A DNA stretch of 64,000 nucleotides from DAOUKH01 sp964291475 (lineage in GTDB: Bacteria > Chloroflexota > Dehalococcoidia > SHYB01). The translations under genes and the position numbers were made by a program. Numbering within the stretch: position 1 is the first letter of the stretch; each line of letters begins with the position of its first letter. The stretch lies in NCBI GenBank assembly GCA_964291475.2, contig OZ220083.1, positions 620,001 through 684,000 on the forward strand, read 5' to 3'. The notes under the pieces are model-generated. The model was not told where the DNA came from. It was given only the letters and a program-made list of their open reading frames with translations, and searched no databases. This document shows positions 26,047 to 35,009 of the stretch, in pieces.

Positions 26047-26640
26047 ATGTACGAAGACATCAGCGAGACCAGCTCGGTCGAGTCCGCGGACATCCATGTC
26101 TGCATCTTCCCCAACTTGGAAGAATTCATGGTCATCGACGTGCGCGACCCCGGCGAACCGGACCTGCGGCTCGCCTCCGTCCACGACTTGCTGTCGGAGG
26201 GCTACCTGAGCGAGTTGGAGCGCGAATTCAGCAAGCTCCTCCGCGCCGAAGGCCCCCCCTTCGTCAACTTGATGCTCCTCGCCGCCCGCGTGCAGGAGAT
26301 GGTCACCGAGCGCGGCGTCGCCCGCCTCATCGAGGTCCTCAGCGGCGGCACGGCCGACGGCGAACCGCCGCGCGTCGCCCTTTTCCTCGCCGCCGGCCCC
26401 GTCCTCACCATGAGCGACGACGACCTCTCCCTCGCCTTCGACGCCTTCTTCAGCAACGTCACCCCCGCCGGCTTCGCCGCCCGCTGCGACGCCGCCTTCA
26501 AGCGCCTCCTGACGCTCGAGAAGCAGTACCTCCAAGAGCAGCACAAGGACGAGCTCCGCCGCGCCGTCCGCGGCGAGTCCGACCAGTTCTTCACCCTCTG
26601 GCAGGACAACGCGCCCGGCGGCGGCTTCAGCGCCTCCTGA
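26047..26640 (+). CDS. conserved hypothetical protein, not recognised
   Basis: Soluble acidic protein of 197 residues that I do not recognise. ATG 26047 was chosen because a TATAAT ends 40 nt upstream; the in-frame Met at 26029 is possible. There is no signal peptide or membrane segment. A helical centre (EGYLSELEREFSKLLRAEG, VNLMLLAARVQEMVTERGVARLIEVL) and a C-terminal helical half (FDAFFSNVTPAGFAARCDAAFKRLLTLEKQYL) suggest an all-alpha fold. Codon use is like the neighbours, so it is probably a real native gene. It converges with the methyltransferase gene 11 nt away. Confidence 0.7.
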   Translation: MYEDISETSSVESADIHVCIFPNLEEFMVIDVRDPGEPDLRLASVHDLLSEGYLSELEREFSKLLRAEGPPFVNLMLLAARVQEMVTERGVARLIEVLSGGTADGEPPRVALFLAAGPVLTMSDDDLSLAFDAFFSNVTPAGFAARCDAAFKRLLTLEKQYLQEQHKDELRRAVRGESDQFFTLWQDNAPGGGFSAS

Positions 26641-26651
26641 CCGCGACGCTG

Positions 26652-27860
26652 CTAGCCGTCCCGCGCCCGCAGCGTGGCCACCGCCTCGATGTGGTGCGTG
26701 TGCGGGAACATGTCCAGCGGCTGCACGCCGAGTAAGTCGTAGGCTTCCGTGGTGAGATGTTTGAGGTCGCGCGCCAGGGTCGCCGGGTCGCAGGAGACGT
26801 AGGCGACCTTTCGGGGGCGGAACTGCGCCAACGCGTCGAGCGCGCCGGGATGGCACCCCGCCCGGGGCGGGTCGAGGATCAGCGCGTCCGGCGCAGCGTC
26901 GAGCTCCGCCAGCGCGTGCTCCGTCTTCGCCTCCACCAGCCGGACGTTCTCCAGGCCCTCCACGTTCTTCCGCGCGTCCGCCGCCGCCGCCGCCGACTCC
27001 TCAACCGCGATCACTTCCCGCACGTGCGGCGCCAGCAGCGCGGCGAAGACCCCCACCCCCGCGTAGGCGTCGACCAGCACCTCGTCGGCTTGCAAATCGA
27101 GGCTCTCCCGCACCAGCCCCACCAAACGCTCGGCCTGCCGCACGTTCACTTGGAAGAACGAGGCCGCGGCGACGCGGAACCGCCGCCCCAGAAGCTCCTC
27201 CTCGTAGTGCGTCTGACCTGAGTCCACGCCGATGTCGAGCGATTGCAGCGTCGGCTGAATCAACCAGCTCCCCGACTTCGGGCCGTAGCGGATTGAGAGC
27301 TGCGTCGTCTCTCCCGCCTTGCCCTGAAGCTCCGCCAGCAGGTCGTTGATGCCGCGGTCCATGATCAGGCACTCGTCGATGCGGACGAACCGCCGGTAGG
27401 TCCGGTTCACGAAGCCGAGCTGCCCTTCGGGCCCGATCGTGAACCGGGCGTGGTTGCGGTAGCCCCAAGGGTCGTCGCAGCCGATGGCGGGGGCCACCGG
27501 CGGCGACTCGAACCCGCCGGTCCGTTCGAGCTGCTCGCGCACCAGCCGTGTCTTCATCTCAAGCTGGTGGTCGTAGGCGACGTGCTGCCACTGGCAGCCG
27601 GTGCACTCGCCGTAGTACCGGCACTCGGCTTCGACCCGGTGCGGTGACGCCTCGATGACCTTGTCGAGGCGCGCTTCCAGATAGCGGCGGCTCTTCCGCC
27701 AGATCGTCGCCTCCACCCGCTCCCCGGGGATGGCGTACGGCACGAAGACGGGATCGTCGCCGCTGCGGGTGAAGCCCTCACCCATGAACGATGGCCCCTC
27801 GATGTCGAGAGTTTCCGTCCGAGGCTCGATGGCCTGGTGTTTCTTTCGTCTCTTGCCCAT
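26652..27860 (-). CDS. 23S rRNA (uracil-5-)-methyltransferase, RlmD/RumA-like
   Basis: SAM-dependent RNA uracil-C5 methyltransferase, 402 residues. A basic N-terminus (GKRRKKHQ) leads to a TRAM domain at about 14-65. The iron-sulfur cluster Cys set includes CRYYGECTGCQW (about 86-97). The SAM site is VDAYAGVGVFAALLAPH (about 265-281). LILDPPRAGCHPG (about 331-343) and the catalytic Cys in YVSCDPATLARDL (about 358-370) complete the family pattern. RlmD and RlmC cannot be told apart by eye. It is monocistronic and converges with the unknown gene at 26047. Confidence 0.9.
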   Translation of the reverse strand: MGKRRKKHQAIEPRTETLDIEGPSFMGEGFTRSGDDPVFVPYAIPGERVEATIWRKSRRYLEARLDKVIEASPHRVEAECRYYGECTGCQWQHVAYDHQLEMKTRLVREQLERTGGFESPPVAPAIGCDDPWGYRNHARFTIGPEGQLGFVNRTYRRFVRIDECLIMDRGINDLLAELQGKAGETTQLSIRYGPKSGSWLIQPTLQSLDIGVDSGQTHYEEELLGRRFRVAAASFFQVNVRQAERLVGLVRESLDLQADEVLVDAYAGVGVFAALLAPHVREVIAVEESAAAAADARKNVEGLENVRLVEAKTEHALAELDAAPDALILDPPRAGCHPGALDALAQFRPRKVAYVSCDPATLARDLKHLTTEAYDLLGVQPLDMFPHTHHIEAVATLRARDG

Positions 27861-27893
27861 GCGGTTGCGTCCCGTTCGCGCGCGGAGCCTCGG

Positions 27894-28346
27894 TCAGAAC
27901 GGCCCCGGGCCGTTCTCCACGCGGTCGTAGCGCCGCCAATCAGTATGCATCACGCGGTGCTTGATGACCCAGCGCCCATCCTCCCGCACCATCTTATCCT
28001 CGTACCGGAGGCCGCCGGTCATGTCGTACTGGACCCCGTCCTTCTCGTAGCGCAGCTTGTCGATGGCGTAGGTCTCGACGTCCGCCTCGTCGCCGCGAAG
28101 GACGACCGTCTGGTCGCCCATGAAGTGCATAGTCAGGATGAAACGCTCCACCACACGGACGATCTTGAGGATCGCCTCACGCCCCTCGGCCGGTGCGGTC
28201 GGGCCGCCGTAGTCGGCGTAGGCGTCCTCCGCGAAACACGACGCCACCGCGTCGAAGTCGCGGCGGTCGAGACCCCGCGCGTACCGCGCCATGACATCCC
28301 GGATCGCCTGCCGGTCCGCCAGCTCCTGAATCGTGTCCGCGCCCAT
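27894..28346 (-). CDS. SnoaL-like nuclear transport factor 2 family protein
   Basis: Cone-shaped alpha+beta barrel protein of 150 residues. The signature is IQELADRQAIRDVMARYARGLDRRDFDAVASCFAEDAY near the N-terminus (about 6-43, described in part). Similar proteins act as ketosteroid isomerases, lyases, aromatic-ring dioxygenase small-subunit relatives or binding proteins. A His/Asp pair that could be catalytic is visible, but the reaction is unknown. It lies 18 nt downstream of the TrkH gene on the same strand and may be cotranscribed with it without being functionally related. Confidence 0.8.
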   Translation of the reverse strand: MGADTIQELADRQAIRDVMARYARGLDRRDFDAVASCFAEDAYADYGGPTAPAEGREAILKIVRVVERFILTMHFMGDQTVVLRGDEADVETYAIDKLRYEKDGVQYDMTGGLRYEDKMVREDGRWVIKHRVMHTDWRRYDRVENGPGPF

Positions 28347-28364
28347 CGCGTCCTCCCGCCGCCG

Positions 28365-29885
28365 CTATCCGATGCGGATCGGCTCCTCCTCGGCCTCGAT
28401 CTCCTCCGACGGCCCGCGGTGCCGGGCCAACGCGAGCACGACCGTCAGCGGCCCCAGCCGCCCGATGAACATCGCGAAGATCAACACGATCTTACCCCCC
28501 GCCGAGAGGTCGGGCGTGATGCCCGTCGAGAACCCCGTCGTGCTGAATGCCGACACTGTCTCGAAGGCGACTGGTATGAAGTCGAACGGCTCCAGCGCCG
28601 ACATGATCAAGATGAAGAGGAAGACGAGCATCACGCCGAGGAACACGATCGCGATGGCCCGGTGCACCTGCGTCTCCGGCAACACCTTGCCGAAGGCGTG
28701 CACCCGCTTGTAGCCCCGCAGATAGGAGACCGCCGTGGCGAACAGCGTGGCGAACGTGTTGATCTTGATGCCGCCTGCCGTCGACCCCGAAACGCCCCCC
28801 ACGAACATCAGCGCCATCATTAGAAGGAGCGTCTGAACGGTCAGCCCGCCGATGTCGATCGTGGTGAAGCCGGCCGTCCGCGCCGAGGCGGAGAGGAAGA
28901 ACGAGTTGAGCGCCTCGCCGCCCAACGCCTCGCCGCCTTGGGTAAAGGACGCCGCGGTCTCGAACGACCCGATCGCCACCGCGCCCAGCCCCAGCAGCGC
29001 GATCGAGGAGACGATGGCCATCTTCGAGTCGAGCTTCCATTGCACCCACGGGAAGCGGGTCAGCAGCAGCGTGACCATCGGTATGCCGAGGCCGCCGATG
29101 ATGAACAGTGCCGAGATCACGCCCAGGAGCTGGCCGTCTTGCTGGAACGAGGCGATGCCCCGCATGCCGCCTTCGAGGTCGAACCCCGCGTTGTTGAACG
29201 CGGAGACGCCGTAGAAGATGGAATCGAAGGTGCTCTTGTCGGAGAACGACGCCGCGAAACGCGACGAAATGGCGATGATGCCCGCCGCCTCGATGAGCAG
29301 CGTGATGCCGAGCACCCACATGACGAACAGTAGGAACCGGTTGGGGTTTGCGCTCCCCAAGGTCTCGGAGACCAGGTCGTCGCCCATGTCGATCCGGCCC
29401 CGCACCATCAGCAGCAGGAAGGCGCCGATGGTCATGTAGCCGATGCCGCCGATCTGGATCAGTACCATGATCACGGCCTGCCCCGCCCGGCTCCAGTGGT
29501 CGCCGGTGTCCACCACGACGAGCCCCGTCGCGCTAACCGCCGACGCCGCCGTGAAGAACGCGTCGACCGGCGAGGTGAAGCCCCCGTCCGCGCTGGCGAA
29601 GGGAAAGATAAGGAGGACGCCCCCGATCACCGCCAGGAAGACGAAGCCGTAGACGATGTAGTTGAAGAACGGCGCGTGCTCCCGCGCCACCGGTGCGTAA
29701 AGGGCCGCACCGTCCTCCTCGTCCTCGTACTCCTCGGGAGGAAGGTTGTCCGGCTCGAAATCTTCGGGCTCCGCCTCGTCCGGCGGGTACGACTCCTCGT
29801 CCCAGTCCGGCGGCGGCTCATGGCCGGCCCCATGCTCGCCGTCCTGATGGTCGCGAGGCCCGTTCGTCTCGTCAGGAGGCCTCAT
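28365..29885 (-). CDS. TrkH/KtrB family potassium transporter subunit
   Basis: Membrane K+ (or Na+/K+) uptake subunit, 506 residues. The four pore-loop repeats of the TrkH/KtrB family are visible: SAVSATGLVVVD (about 114), SAFNNAGFDLEGG (about 223), SARTAGFTTIDIGG (about 343) and SAFSTTGFSTGITPD (about 451), each with the filter Gly. The first 65 residues are an extremely acidic, Pro-rich cytoplasmic extension that normal TrkH and KtrB proteins lack. No gene for the NAD-binding TrkA/KtrA gating partner is in the window. The start could be an internal Met, but none follows before the first helix. Confidence 0.9.
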   Translation of the reverse strand: MRPPDETNGPRDHQDGEHGAGHEPPPDWDEESYPPDEAEPEDFEPDNLPPEEYEDEEDGAALYAPVAREHAPFFNYIVYGFVFLAVIGGVLLIFPFASADGGFTSPVDAFFTAASAVSATGLVVVDTGDHWSRAGQAVIMVLIQIGGIGYMTIGAFLLLMVRGRIDMGDDLVSETLGSANPNRFLLFVMWVLGITLLIEAAGIIAISSRFAASFSDKSTFDSIFYGVSAFNNAGFDLEGGMRGIASFQQDGQLLGVISALFIIGGLGIPMVTLLLTRFPWVQWKLDSKMAIVSSIALLGLGAVAIGSFETAASFTQGGEALGGEALNSFFLSASARTAGFTTIDIGGLTVQTLLLMMALMFVGGVSGSTAGGIKINTFATLFATAVSYLRGYKRVHAFGKVLPETQVHRAIAIVFLGVMLVFLFILIMSALEPFDFIPVAFETVSAFSTTGFSTGITPDLSAGGKIVLIFAMFIGRLGPLTVVLALARHRGPSEEIEAEEEPIRIG

Positions 29886-29902
29886 GGGGGCACGTCACCG
29901 CC

Positions 29903-32482
29903 TCAAATGACCTCGTCGGCCCGCAGCGCTTCGATCTCTTCCGCCGCCAGCCCCAGCACGTCGCGGAAGACGAAGTCGTTGTCCTCCGCGTAGTTCGGCC
30001 CCCCGCGGTCGATCGGCCCGCCCATGTACGGCGGCGTCTCGCTGAACTTGACCGGGAACTCCTTCAGCGGCCAACGCCCGATGGTCGACTGCTTCACTTC
30101 AGTGAGCCAGTTGAGGTGCTTCAGCTGCGGGTCGGCCTCGTAGCGGTCCTCCGCGTTCTGGCAGACTCCCGCCGGCACGCCCGCCGACTGCAGCGCCTCC
30201 ATGAGCGCGTACCGGTCCCGCGACGCCGTCGCCTCGTTCACCAGCGCGTCGAGCGCGTCCTGGTTCGCCAGCCGGGCCTCGAGTGTCGCGAAGCGCGCGT
30301 CCTCGTTCCACTCCGGGTGCCCCAGCACCCGGGCCGCCGCCTCCCACTCTTCCTGCGTGTGGCACGAGATCGCGGTCCAACGGTCGTCGCCCGCGCACCG
30401 GTACGCTCCCGACGGCGCCGCCGCCTTCCACGGCGACCGGTTCCCGTACCGCTGCCACGACGCCCCGTTCGCCGAGTGGTTCAGGATGCTCGTCCCGCTC
30501 AGCATGAGCCCGACTTCCACCTGCGACGCGTCGATATACGTCCCCAGCCCCGTCTGCTCCCGGCGGTACAGCGCCGCCAGCATCGCCGTCCCGATGTTGT
30601 ACGCACCGAACCAGTCGAGGAACGAGTATCCGATGCCCGCCGGCATGTGCGGCTCCGGCAGCCCCGACATCTCCGAGATGCCCGACAGCGCCTGGGCGAT
30701 CGGCCCCACCGCGCGAAACTTCCCGTATGTCCCCTGCTGCCCCATCCCCGACTGCTGCACGTAGATGATCGTCGGGTTGATCTCCCGCATCACCTCGTAC
30801 GGAAAGCCCCACCGCCGCATCACGTCCGGGCTGAATCCCTCCACCACGATGTCGCACACCGAGATCAACTGCCGCAGCAGCTCCTTACCCTTCGGCGTTT
30901 GCATGTTCAGCGAGATGCCCCGCTTCCCCGCGTTGATATCGTTGAACTGACCCGCCTCGTTGACCCGGCCGTTCGCCGCCGAAGGCGGTACCTCGGGCGG
31001 AATCGGCGACGTCGCCGCCTCCCGCGCCTTCCGCCCCCCGTCCGGCACCGGCGCCGAGAACCGCAGGTCCCAACGCTCCTTCCACTCGACCTTGATCACC
31101 TGCGCCCCCTGTGACGCCAGGAAGCGCGGCCCGCCGCCGCTCGCCAGCCACCAGGTGAAATCCAGCACCCGCACGTTGTTAATCGCGAACGGCTTCCCCC
31201 GCGAGCTCGTCGCGATGGCCGACTCGCACCCCCGCGGCTCCGACCTCAGCGGCCCGCCGCCGGTCGCTTCCGTCCGAAGGTCCTCCCCCAACACCGGCGC
31301 TCGCGGACCGCGCCGCCACGGCACCGCGTTGTCCACCCACGGCGCGCCCGTATAGCGGAAGGACTCGCCCACTTCAGGATGCTCCACCTCGAAGAAGGTG
31401 TTCCGCGCCCCCCAATGCGGGTCGGTGAGGTTCTCCTCCGGCCGCCGCAGCGGGGCCCACAAGAGGTTGAGCGCCTGCGCCTCCTGCCAAGGCACCTGCA
31501 CCAGCCGGCACTTGCCGATCAGCCGGTGCGCCAGGTCGGTCACGTGCCCCGAAACCTCGGGCCGAGCCCGGTACGCCGCCTCCTGGTACTTCTCGTCGTT
31601 GAGGTCGTCCTCTTCCCCGTACTTCCGCAGCAGCGTCAGCACGCCGTCGAAGACGTTCCGCGTCCGCGCGTCCATGCGCGGCATCACGTACCGCCCGTCC
31701 TTGGTCTGCGCGATGCTCCGCAGCGTGTACGCCGCCGACGCGTGCCGGCAGGTCTGACGCAGGAACGGCTCCCGCGTGTACACCCAGTGCGGGTGGTCGA
31801 GCTCCGAGTTCTTCGCGATCGCCTCATGGACCGCCGTGGACAGCGCCTGCCCCTTCCCCGTCGCGTGCCGGTAGAACAACGCCCCGATCACGGCCATGAC
31901 GGTCAGCTGCCCCGTGACGTGGTAGGTATGCCACATCTGCGGCGCGATCGGCGGCGTGTCGTACGACCCCGTCACCGGGTCCGGGTCGTACCCGCAGTTC
32001 ATCATCACCCCGCCGAGCGCGAGGTGGACGAGGTCCGACCCCTTGTAGTCGCTCCACGGCCCCGTATCGCCGAACGGCGTGATCCGCACCCAGACCAGCC
32101 CCGGGTTCGCCTCACGCGCCGACGCATACGTGACGCCCAGCCCGTCAAGATAGCCCCGCGGCGTCGTCTCCAAGAAGACGTCGCTCCCCGCCAGCAGCTC
32201 CAGCAGCCGGCCCCGCTCCGACGCCGGGTCGAGCGTCAGCCCCCGCTTGCCGAAGTTGTAGTGCCAGAAGTAGAGGCTCCGGTCGGGGTCCGGGACGCCG
32301 CCGTAGAACGGCCCAATCTGGCGGGTAGCGTTGCCGCCGGGAGGCTCCACCTTCACCAGGTCCGCCCCGAGCCCGGCCAGCAGCTTCCCGGCGTACTCGC
32401 CCTGCTCGTCCGCCAACTCGACGACGCGCACGCCGTCAAGATAGCCGCCGCCCATGGGATGCCCGCCGTTTTCGTTTGTCAT
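29903..32482 (-). CDS. tandem-fused CaiB/BaiF CoA-transferase family III protein
   Basis: Formyl-CoA transferase-type protein of 859 residues made of two CoA-transferase halves. The first begins YLDGVRVVELADEQGEYAG (about 14-32), with LLAGLGADLVKVEPPGG just after. The second begins near 415 with NNVRVLDFTWWLASGG and has KGKELLRQLISVCDIVVEGFS (in part). Single CaiB proteins are near 400 residues and function as interlinked dimers, so a fused pair may be a built-in heterodimer. The start at 32482 is chosen at MTNENGG; ribosome-site evidence is weak. It follows a hairpin-rich intergenic region and precedes trkH by 17 nt. Confidence 0.87.
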   Translation of the reverse strand: MTNENGGHPMGGGYLDGVRVVELADEQGEYAGKLLAGLGADLVKVEPPGGNATRQIGPFYGGVPDPDRSLYFWHYNFGKRGLTLDPASERGRLLELLAGSDVFLETTPRGYLDGLGVTYASAREANPGLVWVRITPFGDTGPWSDYKGSDLVHLALGGVMMNCGYDPDPVTGSYDTPPIAPQMWHTYHVTGQLTVMAVIGALFYRHATGKGQALSTAVHEAIAKNSELDHPHWVYTREPFLRQTCRHASAAYTLRSIAQTKDGRYVMPRMDARTRNVFDGVLTLLRKYGEEDDLNDEKYQEAAYRARPEVSGHVTDLAHRLIGKCRLVQVPWQEAQALNLLWAPLRRPEENLTDPHWGARNTFFEVEHPEVGESFRYTGAPWVDNAVPWRRGPRAPVLGEDLRTEATGGGPLRSEPRGCESAIATSSRGKPFAINNVRVLDFTWWLASGGGPRFLASQGAQVIKVEWKERWDLRFSAPVPDGGRKAREAATSPIPPEVPPSAANGRVNEAGQFNDINAGKRGISLNMQTPKGKELLRQLISVCDIVVEGFSPDVMRRWGFPYEVMREINPTIIYVQQSGMGQQGTYGKFRAVGPIAQALSGISEMSGLPEPHMPAGIGYSFLDWFGAYNIGTAMLAALYRREQTGLGTYIDASQVEVGLMLSGTSILNHSANGASWQRYGNRSPWKAAAPSGAYRCAGDDRWTAISCHTQEEWEAAARVLGHPEWNEDARFATLEARLANQDALDALVNEATASRDRYALMEALQSAGVPAGVCQNAEDRYEADPQLKHLNWLTEVKQSTIGRWPLKEFPVKFSETPPYMGGPIDRGGPNYAEDNDFVFRDVLGLAAEEIEALRADEVI

Positions 32483-32891
32483 AACGTCCGCTTCGCGCCG
32501 GCTAGGATAGCAGACTTTCCCCCGCTCCCAAGGAGACCATTCCCCAACCTCAATCATGAGCGGGGCCGGGAGGTCTTACCTCTTCTCCCCCCGGGAGAAG
32601 ATTGAGATGAGGGGCCCCCTTACCACCACCACAGGCTGTCGAAGGGCGCGCTTAAACGGCTCCTCTCTGGGGAAGCAACCCTTAAACCCTTCTCCCCATG
32701 GAGACCTTTGTAAACCCCCGCCGCTGGTTGGAAAACCGGTGGAGTGGGGTGGTCTTCCCTCTCCCCCTCTGGGGGAGACTTGAGAGAGGGCGCGCGCCTT
32801 CAGGCGCGCGAGCGCCCCCCGGGCGCTGCCCCTCCACGCGCCCCGACTCCGCTACCATGGAAACCAGGCCGACGCAGGCCGCCTTCCGCCG
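32483..32891. other. intergenic region with hairpin repeats and no gene
   Basis: These 409 bases separate the divergent CaiB-like and glycosyltransferase genes. They contain the hairpin TCTTCTCCC-CCC-GGGAGAAGA at 32581-32601 with its TTGAGATGAGGGGCCCCC flank, and triple-hairpin repeat copy B from 32695. No other open frame looks protein-like. Both genes' promoters should be here but I could not place them with confidence. Confidence 0.7.
32695..32830 (+). repeat. triple-hairpin dispersed repeat, copy B
   Basis: The tail module (GAGACCTTTG to GGTCTTCC) comes first, then hairpins at 32760-32778 (loop TCT), 32791-32810 (loop TTCA) and 32811-32827 (loop CCC). Stem bases equal copy A; the second and third loops differ. 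Confidence 0.85.
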
Positions 32892-34931
32892 ATGCGCACC
32901 GAGACCAAGCCGTCTCCCCCTGGACCAGCCCCGAGGCCGGCATTGAGCGCGCTGGCACGACCGCCGCTGCTGGTCATTGGGACGGCGCTCGTCATCGTCG
33001 GCCAGATCGTCTTCGCCACGTCCGACGCCGAGACCCCGCCCGCGTTCGGCGTCTTCCTCCTCACCTTTGGATGGGCGCTCTTTACCCTGGGCTCCCTCAC
33101 CCTCCGCGGTGGTAAGCAAGAGGCCTGGGCCGGCGCTCCGGACTCCGCCCCCGAGTCGGACGACGACAACCACGTCGGCAGGGACCGGCGGGTCGGGCTC
33201 GCCGCCCTCGGCATGGTCACCCTCGCCATGACCCTGACCCGCCTCGCCTACGGGGCCACCACCGGCTGGGACGTGCTTCCCTGGCTCATCTCGCTGGCTG
33301 CCGTAGGAGCGCTCTTCGTCCCCCGAATCACCCTCCCGGCCTTCCTGCGCGTTGGTGTCGCTGAGCGGGCGCGGGACCTCCGTGCATCCCTGCTCGCCCT
33401 CGTCCGCGCCGCTTGGATCGACGTGGCCCTGATCGTCGCCCTGATGGGCCTCTTCATCGGCCTCAACGCCCACGACCTGTCGAGCTGGCGCTACTCGGTG
33501 GTCGGTGACGAGTACGCCTTCTTCCTCGGCGCGACGGAGATCTTCGACGGCGGCCTCACCCGCCCCTTCAACCAGAACGGCGTCTACGACCGCCACCCCG
33601 TCATGGACATCGCCTACCAGGCCGCCGTGATGAAAATCTTCGGCGGCGACCATGTCGGCTGGGTGCTCAGCTCCCTCATCGCCGCGGCCATCGCGATTCC
33701 GGGTGTCTATCTGCTCGGCTACCTGCTCGGCGGCAGAAAAGCAGCGGCCGTCTCCGCCGCACTCTTCGCCTCCAGTCACTACCTCTTCGCCTTCTCCCAC
33801 CTCGGCTACAACACCCTCCACGCCCTCCCCGTCATCGTGTGGTCGCTCGCCTTCTTCGTGCTCGGCATGCGCCGAGACAACCCGCTCTGGCTCTATCTCG
33901 CCGGCGTCGTGGCCGGCTTCGGCCTCTACACCATCTTCTCCGCCCGCGTCCTCATTCCCGTCATGCTCGCCTTCCTCCTACTGTCGCCGGCGAGGCTCGC
34001 CCTGCTCCGGCGCTCCTGGCCCCTCGGACTCGGCTTCGCTCTCGCCGCGCTCCCCGCCCTGATCGTCAACCGCGGCGACCTCTTCTCTCGCATGCTCGAC
34101 ACCACCACCGCCGTCTACAACGAGACCGGCGACCGCCTCGCCCATCTCCTCACCGCCGCCGAGATCAACATCCTCGCCTTCAACTTCAGCCCCCGCATCT
34201 CCCACTTCGTCTCCGGCTCCCTCTTCGACGCGGTCACCGCCGTCCTCGCCGTGCTCGGCATCGCCTACGCCGTCGGCCGCTTCTCGCGCCCATCCTCCAA
34301 GCTGCTCCTCCTCTGGCTGCTTGCCGCCGTCATCACCTCCGGCGTGCTCTCGCCCTACCCCTACGTCGCGGTGACCCGCCTCCACCCCGTCATCCTCCCC
34401 CTCGTACTGCTCGCCGGCCTCGTGACGGCGAGGCTCCTCGACCTCGCGCCCCGGCTCTCCCGCTACGACTGGGGCCCGAAGTTCAGGACGAGCGCAATCG
34501 TCGTCTCCATCGCGGCGCTGGCCGCGACGGCGCTCACCTTGAACGTCGTGCGGTTCTGGTCGACGACGCCGGAGGTCTTCCACCACCACCGGGCCGCGGT
34601 CGCCGTCGGAGCCTGGCAATCCGAGACCTGCGGCGCCGCCGTCGATGGCGTCGTCTTCGTCGGCCGCGACGCCGCACTCGTCCGGACCGTCATCGACTCC
34701 TACGACCCCGGCGCTCCGCTGCCCCGCTTCTTCGCCCCTGAGGAAGCCGAGTCCGCCGCGTCGCTCGACGTCGAGCCGCTGCGCTGCGTGATCTTCACCG
34801 ACCCCGATGACTCCGCGACGCGGTCGTTTGCCGAGGAGCTTGGTCGCCGGCATCCCGGCGGCGCTCTCTGGATATTCTCCGATCAGTCGGAGAAGTCCCG
34901 GGTCGCCGTCTTTGCCCCCGGCCGCGACTGA
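32892..34931 (+). CDS. membrane glycosyltransferase, GT39/PMT-like
   Basis: Polytopic membrane protein of 679 residues of the dolichyl-phosphate-mannose/ArnT-like (PMT_2, GT-C) class, which moves sugars from polyprenyl phosphate to a protein or lipid. There are about ten or more hydrophobic segments. The catalytic loop is WRYSVVGDEYAFFLGA (about 199-214), with the Asp-Glu pair characteristic of the fold, and DRHPVMDIAYQ follows at about 233. A soluble C-terminal domain runs from about 570. The ATG has no strong ribosome site. It is 78 nt upstream of the CinA-like gene and probably independent of it. Confidence 0.82.
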   Translation: MRTETKPSPPGPAPRPALSALARPPLLVIGTALVIVGQIVFATSDAETPPAFGVFLLTFGWALFTLGSLTLRGGKQEAWAGAPDSAPESDDDNHVGRDRRVGLAALGMVTLAMTLTRLAYGATTGWDVLPWLISLAAVGALFVPRITLPAFLRVGVAERARDLRASLLALVRAAWIDVALIVALMGLFIGLNAHDLSSWRYSVVGDEYAFFLGATEIFDGGLTRPFNQNGVYDRHPVMDIAYQAAVMKIFGGDHVGWVLSSLIAAAIAIPGVYLLGYLLGGRKAAAVSAALFASSHYLFAFSHLGYNTLHALPVIVWSLAFFVLGMRRDNPLWLYLAGVVAGFGLYTIFSARVLIPVMLAFLLLSPARLALLRRSWPLGLGFALAALPALIVNRGDLFSRMLDTTTAVYNETGDRLAHLLTAAEINILAFNFSPRISHFVSGSLFDAVTAVLAVLGIAYAVGRFSRPSSKLLLLWLLAAVITSGVLSPYPYVAVTRLHPVILPLVLLAGLVTARLLDLAPRLSRYDWGPKFRTSAIVVSIAALAATALTLNVVRFWSTTPEVFHHHRAAVAVGAWQSETCGAAVDGVVFVGRDAALVRTVIDSYDPGAPLPRFFAPEEAESAASLDVEPLRCVIFTDPDDSATRSFAEELGRRHPGGALWIFSDQSEKSRVAVFAPGRD

Positions 34932-35009
34932 CCGCGCCGTCCCCTGGGCCCCTAAGCTATGATGCCCGCCGAACACCCGGCCCCTGCCGAGCAGGGAGGA
35001 GCACCGACT

